A DNA stretch of 64,000 nt, from the NCBI RefSeq assembly GCF_900156285.1, contig NZ_FTNC01000016.1:1-64000 (forward strand). Reading direction: 5' to 3'. The notes below the pieces were generated by a model that was not told the origin of the DNA, did no database searches, and saw nothing but the letters and a program-made list of their open reading frames with translations. This document shows positions 25,169 to 34,902 of the stretch, piece by piece. Within the stretch, counting starts at the first letter, position 1; each line of letters opens with the position of its first letter. Position numbers and translations under genes: made by a program. Source of the DNA: Halanaerobium kushneri. Its GTDB lineage: Bacteria; Bacillota; Halanaerobiia; Halanaerobiales; Halanaerobiaceae.

Positions 25169-28100
25169 ATCTACTAGCAATTATTTCCGCGGCAGGAACA
25201 GGGGCAGTAACCGGCTATTTAACAAACAATCTGGCTTTAAAAATGATTTTCAAAGAGTATGGCCCACTTGGGGGAGTGGTAATTAAGACTAAGGATGAGT
25301 TTATTGACAGTATCTCCGAGCTTGTAGAGAGAGATCTGATTAATCATCATACTCTTGAGGAAGAATTTTCGCGTCCGGAATTTAAAGAAAATTTTGCTCG
25401 AAGTTTAAGTGATTTTCTAAATATCTATCTAGATCAGAGAACTGAATCCAGTCTGTTAAGTGATATTCCAGCCTGGAAAGAAAACTACGAACTTTTTGCT
25501 TCACTGCTTGGCAGTAGTTCAGTTGAGATTATGCAGAAGAGTACTGAGAAATTAACTGAGGAGAAACTGGAAAAAATAATTGCTCAACCTGAGCTGCAGG
25601 CTTTACTGAAGCAAATATATCTTAAGATTATAAAAGAGGCAGAGAACAAAAACAGTCTAAAAAATATTAGTTCCGGGCTCTATCAGGAACTTAAAAATAA
25701 AAGAATAGATCAGCTTTTAAGTAAAGAAATTCAGCTTAAGTTAAAAGATTTTATCAAAGAAATAATTAGTTATTTTGCTGAAAATTATCAGAGTCTGGAT
25801 CAGGAAAATAAAGCTGAATTTAAAGAAAAAATATTTGATCTTTTTAATCTGGAGTCTCTGGTCAGGGACTTAATGACAGAATTAAAAGAAATTAAAGTTG
25901 GTGATATATTTAAGAAAAAAGAAGAACTGGAGAAGTTGAGGCAGAACAAACTTCTGCAGCAGACTCTGAGTGAGATCCTCTTGAATTTTAAAATTGAAAT
26001 TGATAATTCTGATTTAAAGATTGCAGATTTATTAACTGAAGAACTGGAAGACTCTCTGCTCACAGATCTAGCTGCTGTTATTAGTAAATCAGAAGATGAT
26101 ATTTTAGCACTGCTGACTGCTGAGGAAGAAGAGCTAAATAGTCTCATTTTAGAGGCTGTAGAAGCAGAAATTGAGGCAAGCAGCGGCTTTAAAGCTATGA
26201 GTCGCCAGGGTATTTACAGTAAGTATCAGGAGAACATAGAAGATTATGGTTTTCCTATTGCACATTTAAAGAGTTATATTTCAGAAAAGATTAATTCTGA
26301 TAACCGACAGCTGGCAGAAACAGCTCTCGCGAAAATTAAAGACTATAAATTAAAGCAGCTGCTTAGAGGAATTGAATTTAAGGATATTTCGCTAAAATTA
26401 GAAAATATTATCTGGGATTTTTATCAGGTGAATCAGGATAAAAAAGTTATTGATCTTTTTTCAGAAGAACTTTTTCAGCAGCAGGTGATTGAAGACAAAT
26501 TAACTGATCTTATTTTTTCTTTAATCAAAAAACTGGGAAGTTCTCCGGATTCAGTTGATATGCTGCTTGACTATCTGGCTGGATTTGAAATGCAGGATTT
26601 GATTAGCGAAGAGAATTTAATTAAAAAAGTGGAAGCTAACTCGGGACTGATTTATCAGCAGTTACGGCAGAATGATTTTGTAACTAAGGAGTTAAGTAAG
26701 TATCTAAATGATGAATTTTTTGCTCTGCTTAATTCGGAATTAAATCTTGGCCAGGATGGGTTTAAACAGGAAGCGGCAAATTACTTTAAAGAGGTGGAGA
26801 AAAATTTTGCCGACAGAGAATTAAAAGATATTTATCAATTATTTAAAGGAGAGGATACTGTTGTTAAGTTAACTGATTCAATTACAACTTTCTTTTATAA
26901 TAATTTACCTGAGCTGATAGAAGGTCGAGTAGCTCAGGCAGCAGCAGCGAATCTACATCAGCTATCTGATCAGGAAGTTCAGCAGGCGATTGAAGATTTT
27001 ATGGGGAAAGAACTAAAGCCAATTACTTATTTAGGTGCACTTTTAGGTGCTGGAGCCGGCTTGCTATTTTCTTTTAGTGGGGCGGAGGCGGCGATTTTTA
27101 ATTCTGCTCCCATCTGGCTTAATTACTTGACTGCTGCAGTTTTGTATGGGGGTGTGGGCTGGCTGACAAATGTACTTGCTATCTGGATGATTTTTCATCC
27201 ATATGAGGAAAAGCGAATTGGCACTATTCAGCTTCCATTTACTCCTGGAGTTGTGGCTAAAAACCGGAGTCGCTTTGCTGATTCTATGGGAAAATTTGTG
27301 GAAAAAGAACTGCTTAAAGCCGATTCGGCAGCAGAGATAATTGAAAATAATCGCAGTCAGATTAAAGAAACTATACTTGGATATTTTGAGCAGAACGATT
27401 ATCAGCATTTTTTCGATTTAATTAAAGATAATAATGAGTTTCTGGCAGCTGAAGTATTTGCCAAAATTGATGAGATAATTTTAAATCTTGATTCAGATGA
27501 TTTAACAAGACTTAAGGGTCCTTTTAATCAAAAACTAAACCAATTTTTGGATAAAAAGCTCTCTCAAATTAATTTTGTAGAAATGAGTAAAGATTATTTT
27601 GCAGATAACGAATTAGATTTTAGCGGGCTGCAGGACAGGCTTATTTCAAAGCTTGATTTAAGTAAGATAATTAAAGCTGCAGGCGGCAAATTTGACTTTG
27701 AGCTTAATTCTGCTCAATTAAAAAATCTGCTGCAGAATAAGGAATTGTATCCTTTTATGAAATTTATTATTCCCGAACTTCTAAATACAGATCTCAATTA
27801 TGATTTTCAGGCCAGATTGCGACAGATTTTGGAAACTAATTCTGAATATTTTCTGGACCAGGGGATTGATTTAATCGACAGCCAGCAGCAAAAAATAGCT
27901 CAGCTGATTAATTTCAAAAAAGATGAGATTATTGAGGCAGAAAAAGAGAAAAAAGGTGGACTTTTAAAAAACACTCTGATTTCGGGAGCTATTTATATGG
28001 CGGATCTGGATGAATTTGTCGATTCTGTAACAGTAAGGGTTTTTAAGCGATTAAGAGAGGAATATTTTGTAGAAAAAAGATCCAGGTTAAAAGAACTTTA

Positions 28101-28908
28101 TTTCAAATTACTGCAAATAATAGATGAGAGTGGGCTTTTAAGTAATGAAAAAATAGCATTAAGTCAGCTCTTAACCAATTTATCTGCCTCCCCCCGGGGA
28201 TCCCAGCTAATAACAGAGGTTCTTTATCTGAGTGAAGCCGAAATTAATGAGCTGCTCGAAAAATGTTTGAAGGCTGAACAAGAGGGGTTAATGAACTTTA
28301 AGCTGGAAATAAAGGCAGCTAATCTTGAATATTTAGTTAATCAGAACTTAAAGCTGGAGCAAAAATTACAGCTGCTGTTGAATTTAAAAAGTCTGCTTAC
28401 AGCAGAAGTAATTGAAGACGAGATAGCTCAGCTTTTAGCTGAGACTGATCTTCAGGAAGTTAATAAAGAACTCAGAGAACTAATTAATAGCTTAGATTTG
28501 ATTTCTTTAGACTTAGAAAATGATCAGCAGTTAAAAGAAATATTAAATAAGCTTTCAGAATTAATTAATAATCCGGAGTTAAAGCAGGTGATTTTAACTC
28601 AGACAGCGTCAGATATTAGTGAGGGAGCAGTTATTCTGGAAGAAAAGCTGGACAGAGAAAGCTTGAAATACCTACTGGAATTATTTATAGAAAGTGGTGT
28701 TGATAGCTTTAAGGTTAATTCCGAATCTCTGCTCAGAAGTTTGGAGCTGAAGAAACTAACAGCCGAAGAAGTAAGAAAAATGAATCCGGCAGAGATTGAG
28801 GAAGTTTTTGATAGTTTTGCCGGTAGATATTTTACTCATCTTAAACAGTATGGCTGGTTTGGTGGTATTTTTGGTCTGCTGCAGCTTTTAATTAGAAGTA
28901 TAGTTTAA
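25159..28908 (+). CDS. Very large double DUF445-family membrane protein
   Basis: 1249 aa, about three times the usual DUF445 length. Two membrane modules carry the same motif: GYLTNNLALKMIF (about residues 19-31) and GWLTNVLAIWMIF (about 667-679), the latter followed by TIQLPFTPGVVAKNRSRFADSMGKF, typical of DUF445. Between and after them are long acidic, Leu/Glu/Lys-rich helical stretches. A final hydrophobic segment (about 1230-1249) ends the protein. It looks like an internal duplication of a whole DUF445 protein. Function unknown. Co-translated with corA and 23 bp from the metal importer. Confidence 0.8.
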   Translation: MALDLLAIISAAGTGAVTGYLTNNLALKMIFKEYGPLGGVVIKTKDEFIDSISELVERDLINHHTLEEEFSRPEFKENFARSLSDFLNIYLDQRTESSLLSDIPAWKENYELFASLLGSSSVEIMQKSTEKLTEEKLEKIIAQPELQALLKQIYLKIIKEAENKNSLKNISSGLYQELKNKRIDQLLSKEIQLKLKDFIKEIISYFAENYQSLDQENKAEFKEKIFDLFNLESLVRDLMTELKEIKVGDIFKKKEELEKLRQNKLLQQTLSEILLNFKIEIDNSDLKIADLLTEELEDSLLTDLAAVISKSEDDILALLTAEEEELNSLILEAVEAEIEASSGFKAMSRQGIYSKYQENIEDYGFPIAHLKSYISEKINSDNRQLAETALAKIKDYKLKQLLRGIEFKDISLKLENIIWDFYQVNQDKKVIDLFSEELFQQQVIEDKLTDLIFSLIKKLGSSPDSVDMLLDYLAGFEMQDLISEENLIKKVEANSGLIYQQLRQNDFVTKELSKYLNDEFFALLNSELNLGQDGFKQEAANYFKEVEKNFADRELKDIYQLFKGEDTVVKLTDSITTFFYNNLPELIEGRVAQAAAANLHQLSDQEVQQAIEDFMGKELKPITYLGALLGAGAGLLFSFSGAEAAIFNSAPIWLNYLTAAVLYGGVGWLTNVLAIWMIFHPYEEKRIGTIQLPFTPGVVAKNRSRFADSMGKFVEKELLKADSAAEIIENNRSQIKETILGYFEQNDYQHFFDLIKDNNEFLAAEVFAKIDEIILNLDSDDLTRLKGPFNQKLNQFLDKKLSQINFVEMSKDYFADNELDFSGLQDRLISKLDLSKIIKAAGGKFDFELNSAQLKNLLQNKELYPFMKFIIPELLNTDLNYDFQARLRQILETNSEYFLDQGIDLIDSQQQKIAQLINFKKDEIIEAEKEKKGGLLKNTLISGAIYMADLDEFVDSVTVRVFKRLREEYFVEKRSRLKELYFKLLQIIDESGLLSNEKIALSQLLTNLSASPRGSQLITEVLYLSEAEINELLEKCLKAEQEGLMNFKLEIKAANLEYLVNQNLKLEQKLQLLLNLKSLLTAEVIEDEIAQLLAETDLQEVNKELRELINSLDLISLDLENDQQLKEILNKLSELINNPELKQVILTQTASDISEGAVILEEKLDRESLKYLLELFIESGVDSFKVNSESLLRSLELKKLTAEEVRKMNPAEIEEVFDSFAGRYFTHLKQYGWFGGIFGLLQLLIRSIV

Positions 28909-28931
28909 AAAAGCAAAAAGAGGTGATAAAT

Positions 28932-29852
28932 TTGAAACAGCAAATAAGATTAGTTTCGCTTTCTCTATTTTTGCTCATATTACTTTTAGTACCTTTTACT
29001 GCAGCAGCAGCTGAGGCGACTGTGGCAGTTACAATTGTACCTCAAATAGAGATGGTTGAGGCGATTGTTGGAGATAAAGTGGAAGTAGTAGAAATGATTC
29101 CAAAAGGGTTTAGCCCTTCTAATTATGCACCCTCTCCTGCGGAGATGAGGGCTTTTAATAAAGCAGGTATTTACTTTTCAATGGGAGTACCAGCGGATAT
29201 ACAGAACATTTTACCTCGGGCGGAAGCAGTGTCAGGACTCAAAGTTATAAAGTTATTTGAAGAAATTGAAGCTGAGTATCCTAACCGCTATTTTGGGGAG
29301 AGAAAGGAGCAGCCTGAGGATGAGGCTGCTAATGAACACAGTCACCAGGGAGGTCGTGACCCTCATATCTGGTTATCTCCGGACCGGGTAAAATATATGG
29401 TGCAGATTATGCGTGATGAATTAATTAAAATTTTACCTCAGTATGAAAATGAATTTAAAGAAAATGCAGCTCAGTATCTGAGCGAACTGGCTGCCGCTGA
29501 CCAGGAAAACAGCAAATTGCTCGCCCCCTATCAGGGAGAGTCAATTTTGGTTTATCATCCTTCATTTGGCTATTTTACTGAACATTATGGCTTGGAAATG
29601 ATGGCTATTGAAGAGGAAGGCAAAGATCCTGGTCCCCGTCATTTACAGGATATTATAAAAATGGCAGCTGAAAAGGGAATTAAAAATGTTTTTTATCAAG
29701 CGGAAATTGACAGTAGAAAAACAAGAGCCGTTGCTGAAGAGTTAAGTGGAGATATTGTAGAGCTAAACCCTTTAGCTGAGAACTATATTCAAAACTTAAA
29801 AGTTATGGCTCAAAAAATGGCAGCAGAGCTTGCAGAAAGAGATGATAAGTAG
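28932..29852 (+). CDS. Zn/Mn ABC transporter substrate-binding protein (ZnuA/TroA family)
   Basis: Periplasmic metal-binding protein. A Sec signal peptide (LVSLSLFLLILLLVPFTAAAAEA) lacks a lipobox Cys, so a soluble periplasmic protein is predicted. Metal-site regions are DPHIWLSP (His ligand), VYHPSFGYFTEHYGL and the late YQAEIDSRKT. The first usual His (PHTYEP) is Asn here (SNYAPSP), a variant ligand. A short EHSHQGG loop precedes DPH. TTG at 28932 behind AGAGGTGAT is preferred over GTG at 28923. First gene of the importer operon. Confidence 0.88.
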   Translation: MKQQIRLVSLSLFLLILLLVPFTAAAAEATVAVTIVPQIEMVEAIVGDKVEVVEMIPKGFSPSNYAPSPAEMRAFNKAGIYFSMGVPADIQNILPRAEAVSGLKVIKLFEEIEAEYPNRYFGERKEQPEDEAANEHSHQGGRDPHIWLSPDRVKYMVQIMRDELIKILPQYENEFKENAAQYLSELAAADQENSKLLAPYQGESILVYHPSFGYFTEHYGLEMMAIEEEGKDPGPRHLQDIIKMAAEKGIKNVFYQAEIDSRKTRAVAEELSGDIVELNPLAENYIQNLKVMAQKMAAELAERDDK

Positions 29853-30625
29853 TGACTTATGCAGTAGAATTAGAAGATATTTCTGTAAATTATGGAGAAC
29901 TGGAAGCACTAAAAAATATTAATCTCAAAGTTGAGGAAGGAGCCTTTTTGGGGATTATTGGCCCTAATGGAGGTGGTAAGACTACACTGCTTAAAGTTAT
30001 TTTGGGACTTATTGAGCCGCAAAAGGGAACTGTAAAAGTGCTCGGCTATCCTTTAAATGAAACAATTGATCAGATCGGCTATGTTCCTCAGATCTCTAAT
30101 TTTGATCGTAATTTTCCAATTAGTGTTTTGGATGTTGTTTTAATGGCAAGGTTGGGTGGTCGAGTTAGATTTTTTCATCAATATCATAAAGAAGATGTTA
30201 AGAAAGCAGAGGCTGTTCTGGATCAGCTTAATCTACTGCACCTAAAAAAAAGGCAGATCGGAAAGCTTTCAGGTGGCCAGCTGCAGCGGGTATTAATAGC
30301 CAGAGGACTGGCAGTGGAGCCTAAAATATTGCTTTTAGATGAGCCTACAGCCAGTGTGGATGCAAGCTCTACCTCTCAGATTTATGAATTATTAAAGGAA
30401 TTAAATAAAGAAAAGACTATTATAGTAGTTACTCATGATATGGCAGCAGTTTCCTCTTATTTTGACAGTCTTGCCTGTTTAAATGAAAAATTATATCACC
30501 ATGGAGATAAACATCTGGACCCGGAAACTACAGAACAGGTTTTCGGCTGCCCGGTTGATCTAATTGCTCATGGTCATCCTCATCATGTATTTGCACCACA
30601 CGGAGAGGAGGCCAAAAATGATTGA
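29852..30625 (+). CDS. Zn/Mn ABC transporter ATPase (ZnuC-like)
   Basis: Walker A GPNGGGKTT, signature LSGGQLQRV, Walker B ILLLDEPTAS and the H-loop VVTHD are all intact. It energises the importer formed with the flanking genes. GTG start overlapping the preceding stop by one base. The C-terminus is His-rich (HGHPHHVFAPHGE), common in metal-importer ATPases. Mn versus Zn cannot be decided. Confidence 0.92.
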   Translation: MTYAVELEDISVNYGELEALKNINLKVEEGAFLGIIGPNGGGKTTLLKVILGLIEPQKGTVKVLGYPLNETIDQIGYVPQISNFDRNFPISVLDVVLMARLGGRVRFFHQYHKEDVKKAEAVLDQLNLLHLKKRQIGKLSGGQLQRVLIARGLAVEPKILLLDEPTASVDASSTSQIYELLKELNKEKTIIVVTHDMAAVSSYFDSLACLNEKLYHHGDKHLDPETTEQVFGCPVDLIAHGHPHHVFAPHGEEAKND

Positions 30626-31424
30626 AGCAATTTTGGATTTTAATTTTATGCAAAATGCCTTTGCTGCAGCTGTACTTGCAAGTATTGCCTGTGGTCTGAT
30701 TGGAACAATCATTGTCGAAAAGAAGCTCGTAATGTTGAGTGGAGGCATTGCGCATACGTCATTTGGTGGGATTGGTCTTGGTTATCTTTTAAATATAGAG
30801 CCTATTTATGGAGCTTTTGCTTTTGCGGTAGGAGCTTCTCTGGCTATTGCTTCTATTCGCCGTAAAATAGGAACCGGATCTGATACTTTGATTGGAATGT
30901 TCTGGTCACTGGGGATGGCGCTGGGGGTTTTATTTATTGGCTTTACTCCTGGATATCCACCGGATATTTCTTCTTATTTATTTGGAGATATACTTACAGT
31001 TAGAAGAGTAGATGTCTGGATGATGGGAGCGCTGACAGTCTTTATGCTGCTGGCAATTATTAGTTTATTCAATTATTGGAAAGCTTATTTATTTGATGAA
31101 GAGTTCTTGCGAGTATTGGGAGTTAAATCAACTCTGCTCGAAAATTTTCTCTTTATTATGATTGCGCTCGCAATAGTAATTTTAATTAGAGTTGTGGGGA
31201 TAGTACTGGTCATTGCTCTTTTAACAGCTCCTCCGGCAGCAGCCAGATTATATACAGAGGATTTAAAAAAGATAATGGGGCTTGCAGTTGTTTTTGGACT
31301 TATTTTTTCTTTCAGCGGTCTAACTTTCTCCTATTATTATGATCTGCCTTCAGGGGCAGTTATTATTATTACAGCTGCCTTATTTTATTTTGGTTCTGTA
31401 GTAGTAAGAGGAAGTAATGAATAA
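30618..31424 (+). CDS. Zn/Mn ABC transporter permease (ZnuB-like)
   Basis: ABC-3 family permease with seven to eight membrane helices. Motifs such as VMLSGGIAHTSFGGIGLGYLL and VVGIVLVIALLTAPPAAARL fit ZnuB/TroC proteins. ATG at 30618 follows GAGGAGG and overlaps the ATPase gene by 8 bp, giving 268 aa. An upstream in-frame start at 30564 would add 18 unlikely residues. Confidence 0.92.
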   Translation: MIEAILDFNFMQNAFAAAVLASIACGLIGTIIVEKKLVMLSGGIAHTSFGGIGLGYLLNIEPIYGAFAFAVGASLAIASIRRKIGTGSDTLIGMFWSLGMALGVLFIGFTPGYPPDISSYLFGDILTVRRVDVWMMGALTVFMLLAIISLFNYWKAYLFDEEFLRVLGVKSTLLENFLFIMIALAIVILIRVVGIVLVIALLTAPPAAARLYTEDLKKIMGLAVVFGLIFSFSGLTFSYYYDLPSGAVIIITAALFYFGSVVVRGSNE

Positions 31425-31595
31425 AATATTTCTCAAAAACAAAAAGTTAGTATTTTAAAGAAATTGCATCTTTAATTGGGGCTTAGCTTTAAATTTGTCT
31501 GGAGATTAGAATTTAAATATTTGTGATTTGTGCTCAGATGTATTAAGATAAAAATAGTTAATTAAAAATTGAATAGTTTTAAATAAGGGTTTCAG

Positions 31596-31803
31596 TCATT
31601 ATTTTGGTGTTACAGCGGAAATAAATGGCTGGATTAAAATGGGAAAGAGGTGAAAAACCTCTGCGGTCCCGCCGCCGTAAGGTTTAAAGATAATCAAAAC
31701 TGCCACTGGGAAAACCGGGAAGGCTAATTATTAACTAAACTGAGCCGGAAGACCTGCCTTTATTTGTAAACACCATAATCTCACGGGTCATGAGGGGGTG
31801 TTA
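31596..31803 (+). ncRNA. Cobalamin riboswitch
   Basis: Canonical pieces appear in order: GGTGTTACAGCGG, AAAATGGGAAA, GGTGAAA, CTCTGCGGTCCCGCCGC, GTAAGG, TGCCACTGGG, CCGGGAAGGC, and the B12 box GAGCCGGAAGACCTGCC (31742-31758). A downstream hairpin (AACACC/GGTGTT, about 31769-31801) exposes a CGGG loop that can kiss CCCG in the L5 loop. It lies about 260 nt before nrdD. In known cases this class represses B12-independent isozymes when B12 is ample. Confidence 0.95.
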
Positions 31804-31954
31804 GAGCAGAAATTTATTTAAGTTGGATTGATTAAACTGCTGCCAGTTAAAGCTGAAATGTAAATTCTTTAGTTTATTATCTGACAATTGCAGTTTATCC
31901 AGGTTAAAAGTGAGTATCTGATTTAAATAAATTCTGACAGCTAACTTAAAGTAT

Positions 31955-31993
31955 TAATCCCTTTCGTACAGAGCCTGTGTGGAGGGATTTTTT
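31955..31993 (+). terminator. Terminator between cobalamin riboswitch and nrdD
   Basis: AATCCCT (31956-31962) pairs with AGGGATT (31983-31989), with an inner ACAG/CTGT pairing, followed by TTTT and TATTTAT. It is the likely regulated terminator of the riboswitch. The stretch 31804-31954 holds no gene and may carry antiterminator pairings. Together with the aptamer this explains the 636-bp gap 31425-32060. Confidence 0.75.
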
Positions 31994-32060
31994 ATTTATA
32001 TAGTTTTTAGATTAAAATAATAAAATATAGCACAAATATAAGTTCGTAAAGGGAGGAATT

Positions 32061-34109
32061 ATGAATTTAGATTATGTAAAAAAACGTGATGGGAAAAAGG
32101 TAGAATTTAAATCGGAGAAGATTGAAAATGCAGTGACAAAAGCAGCTGCAGCAGTAGATCAGGCTGATCCTCAAATTGCTTCAGAGATAACAGCTGAGGT
32201 AATATCTTATTTAAAGATATTTTTCAAAAACGGAGGTACAGTTGAGGTAGAACAGATTCAGGATCTGGTGGAAAAAGTTTTAATCGAAAAGGGCTATGCC
32301 GAGATTGCAAAGGCGTATATTCTCTATCGGGAACAGCACAGCAAGCTTAGAGACAGCAAAAAGCTTTTTGCAGATGCAGTTAATATTATGGATGACTATT
32401 TAGACCGCAGTGACTGGAAGGTCAATGAGAATTCGAATATGAGTTATTCACTCCAGGGACTAAATAATTTTATTGCCTCAGAAGTAACCGGTCAGTACTG
32501 GCTGCAGGAGATTTATCCCAAAGAAACTGCGGAGCTGCACAGTAGTGGTGATCTGCATATTCATGATCTGGGTAATTTAAGTGTTTATTGCTGTGGCTGG
32601 GATTTAGAGGAGCTTTTAAGAACAGGTTTTAGGGGAGTTCCCACTAAAATTGAAAGTGCTCCCCCCAGACATTTAAAGACTGCACTTGGACAAATTGTAA
32701 ATTTTTTCTATACACTTCAGGGTGAGAGTGCGGGAGCTCAGGCCTTTTCCAATTTTGATACCTATCTGGCACCCTTTATCGCCTATGATGACCTTAATTA
32801 TGAAGAAGTTAAGCAGTCTATGCAGGAATTTCTATTTAATATTAATGTACCAACTCGGGTTGGATTTCAGACTCCCTTTACTAATATTACTATGGATCTT
32901 GAAGTTCCCTCTTATTTAAAAGACCAGTCAGTAATTATTGGGGGAGAATATCAGGATAAGACTTATGGTGAATTCCAGCCAGAAATGGATATGTTTAATC
33001 AGGCTTTTGCTGAGCTGATGATGGAAGGTGATGCAAAAGGCAGAATGTTTTCTTTTCCAATACCTACTTATAATATAACAGAAGATTTTGAGTGGGACAA
33101 CGAAAAGCTTGATCCAGTCTGGAAAATGACAGCTAAGTTTGGTATACCCTACTTTTCTAATTTTGTTAATTCTGATATGGATCCAGAAGATGCAAGAAGC
33201 ATGTGCTGCAGATTACGTCTGGATAATAAGGAGCTGCGTAAAAGAGGTGGAGGCTTATTTGGTGCTAACCCAATGACGGGTTCAATAGGTGTAGTGACCT
33301 TAAATATGGCCCGGATCGGTTATCAGTCTCAAAATAAGGAAGAGTTTATGGACAGAGTATATTATTTGATGGATCAGGCAAAAGAGAGCTTAGAAGTCAA
33401 GCGCAAGGTCTTAGAAACTCTAACTGATCAGGGTCTATATCCATATGCTAAATTTTATTTAAGAGATATCAAAAAACGCTTTGATCAGTACTGGAAAAAT
33501 CACTTTAATACAATTGGTTTAAATGGAATGAATGAGGCTTTACTGAATTTTATCGGCAAAGATATTTCAACTCCCGAAGGTCAGAAATTATCACAGGAAG
33601 TAATGGAAAAAATGAGGGAGAAACTGCAGCAGTATCAGGAAGAAACAGATAATCTATTTAATCTGGAAGCAACTCCAGCTGAAGGTACAGCTTACCGTTT
33701 TGCTCGACTGGATAGAAAGCAGTTTGGAGACAGAATAGTTGCTGCCAATCAGGAGCGCGTTATTAAAGAAAATGCAGAGCCCTACTACACCAACTCTACT
33801 CAGCTGCCTGTAGGTTTGACAGACGATATTTTTACAGCTTTAGAGCTGCAGGATGAACTGCAGTCACTTTATACTGGTGGGACAGTTCTCCATGGATTTC
33901 TGGGAGAAAAGATAGATTCTATTGAGGCCACCAAAAAACTGGTTAAAAGAATTGCAGAAAACTTTAAACTGCCCTATTATACTCTGACTCCATCATTCAG
34001 CATCTGCCCGGTCCACGGTTATTTACCGGGAGAACACGAATACTGTCCTAAGTGTGAGGCAGAATCTGCTGCTGAGGAAATAGAGATGGCAGAAAGTGCT
34101 GTGAATTAA
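32061..34109 (+). CDS. nrdD: Anaerobic (class III) ribonucleoside-triphosphate reductase NrdD, lacking the glycyl-radical segment
   Basis: Makes dNTPs by radical chemistry without oxygen. An N-terminal ATP-cone (about 1-90; VKKRDGKKVEFKSEKIENAV) precedes the catalytic barrel with SVYCCGWDLEELL, NFFYTLQGESAGAQAFS, the MCCRLRL region and GLFGANPMTGSIGVVTLNMARIG. The Zn site is SICPVHGYLPGEHEYCPKC near residue 665. Normally the RVxGY glycyl-radical loop follows within about 20 residues; here the protein ends in an acidic tail after CPKC, at 682 aa. The nrdG start follows the stop immediately, so no frameshifted remainder exists. The loop is encoded at 34903-35034. Confidence 0.93.
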   Translation: MNLDYVKKRDGKKVEFKSEKIENAVTKAAAAVDQADPQIASEITAEVISYLKIFFKNGGTVEVEQIQDLVEKVLIEKGYAEIAKAYILYREQHSKLRDSKKLFADAVNIMDDYLDRSDWKVNENSNMSYSLQGLNNFIASEVTGQYWLQEIYPKETAELHSSGDLHIHDLGNLSVYCCGWDLEELLRTGFRGVPTKIESAPPRHLKTALGQIVNFFYTLQGESAGAQAFSNFDTYLAPFIAYDDLNYEEVKQSMQEFLFNINVPTRVGFQTPFTNITMDLEVPSYLKDQSVIIGGEYQDKTYGEFQPEMDMFNQAFAELMMEGDAKGRMFSFPIPTYNITEDFEWDNEKLDPVWKMTAKFGIPYFSNFVNSDMDPEDARSMCCRLRLDNKELRKRGGGLFGANPMTGSIGVVTLNMARIGYQSQNKEEFMDRVYYLMDQAKESLEVKRKVLETLTDQGLYPYAKFYLRDIKKRFDQYWKNHFNTIGLNGMNEALLNFIGKDISTPEGQKLSQEVMEKMREKLQQYQEETDNLFNLEATPAEGTAYRFARLDRKQFGDRIVAANQERVIKENAEPYYTNSTQLPVGLTDDIFTALELQDELQSLYTGGTVLHGFLGEKIDSIEATKKLVKRIAENFKLPYYTLTPSFSICPVHGYLPGEHEYCPKCEAESAAEEIEMAESAVN

Positions 34110-34808
34110 ATGAGATTAGCGGGTTTGCAGAAGACCTCGGTGATTGATTTTCCCGATCAAATTTCAGCTGTTGTTTTTACTCAGGGTTGTAATTTTCACT
34201 GTCCTTACTGTCACAACAGTCAGCTCATTAAAAGGGAACTTCCTCCTGAACAGGAACTAATGCCAGAAAAATATTTCTTTAATTTTTTAGAAAATAGAAA
34301 AAAACTACTGGATGGAGTAACTATTACAGGTGGAGAACCCTTACTGCAGCAGGATTTAAAAGAATTTATGTTGAAAATAAAAAATGATTATAATCTGCTG
34401 CTTAAGCTGGATACTAATGCATCCAGTTTTAAGAAACTCCAGGAAATAATCGAAGCAGGAATTATTGATTATCTGGCAGTCGATATTAAGTTTGGCTGGG
34501 CTAGATATCAGGAGCTTGCTCCTTTAACTGTGATAGAGGATATTAAAAAATCCGTAGAGTTAATTATTAATTCTGATTTGAATTATGAATTTAGAACTAC
34601 TGTAGTTCCGGGCCTTCACAATCAGAGTCAAATCCAAAAAATTGCTGCCCAGATTAAAGGAGCTGATAAATACTTTATTCAAAATTTTAGACCTGTTAAT
34701 ACTCTGTCACCAGACTTAAGGGAGAGCAGGAGTTTTGCGCCTTCTAAACTCCAGGAATTCAAAAAGACTGCAGAGGCATATTTGAGAGAAGTTAATATAA
34801 GAGACTAA
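34110..34808 (+). CDS. nrdG: Anaerobic RNR-activating radical SAM protein NrdG
   Basis: Generates the glycyl radical on class III RNR using SAM and a [4Fe-4S] cluster. The CxxxCxxC motif is CNFHCPYC (about residues 27-34), followed by TITGGEPLLQ, typical of radical SAM. The opening LAGLQKTSVIDFPDQISAVVF fits the longer NrdG type (about 230 aa). ATG directly abuts the nrdD stop. Here its target glycine would reside on the separate 43-aa protein encoded downstream. Confidence 0.92.
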   Translation: MRLAGLQKTSVIDFPDQISAVVFTQGCNFHCPYCHNSQLIKRELPPEQELMPEKYFFNFLENRKKLLDGVTITGGEPLLQQDLKEFMLKIKNDYNLLLKLDTNASSFKKLQEIIEAGIIDYLAVDIKFGWARYQELAPLTVIEDIKKSVELIINSDLNYEFRTTVVPGLHNQSQIQKIAAQIKGADKYFIQNFRPVNTLSPDLRESRSFAPSKLQEFKKTAEAYLREVNIRD

Positions 34809-34851
34809 TTTTAGTTCAGTTCTGAAACCGCTGGTGCTTGTTATTTTTGCG

Positions 34852-34867
34852 GCTGTCAGCAGACAGC
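34852..34867 (+). other. Intercistronic hairpin between nrdG and the small glycyl-radical gene
   Basis: GCTGTC-AGCA-GACAGC, followed by ATATAATTATT but no T-run. It could be an RNA-processing or stability element, letting the small downstream gene be expressed at a different level from nrdDG. Confidence 0.4.
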
Positions 34868-34902
34868 ATATAATTATTAATTTATAAATGGAGGTATAAA
34901 AA

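Noticed and set aside
25800-26147. 115-codon Ser-rich minus-strand ORF inside the DUF445 gene
   Set aside because: Ser/Leu-rich composition is what antisense of Glu/Leu/Lys-rich coding sequence gives; no start signal.
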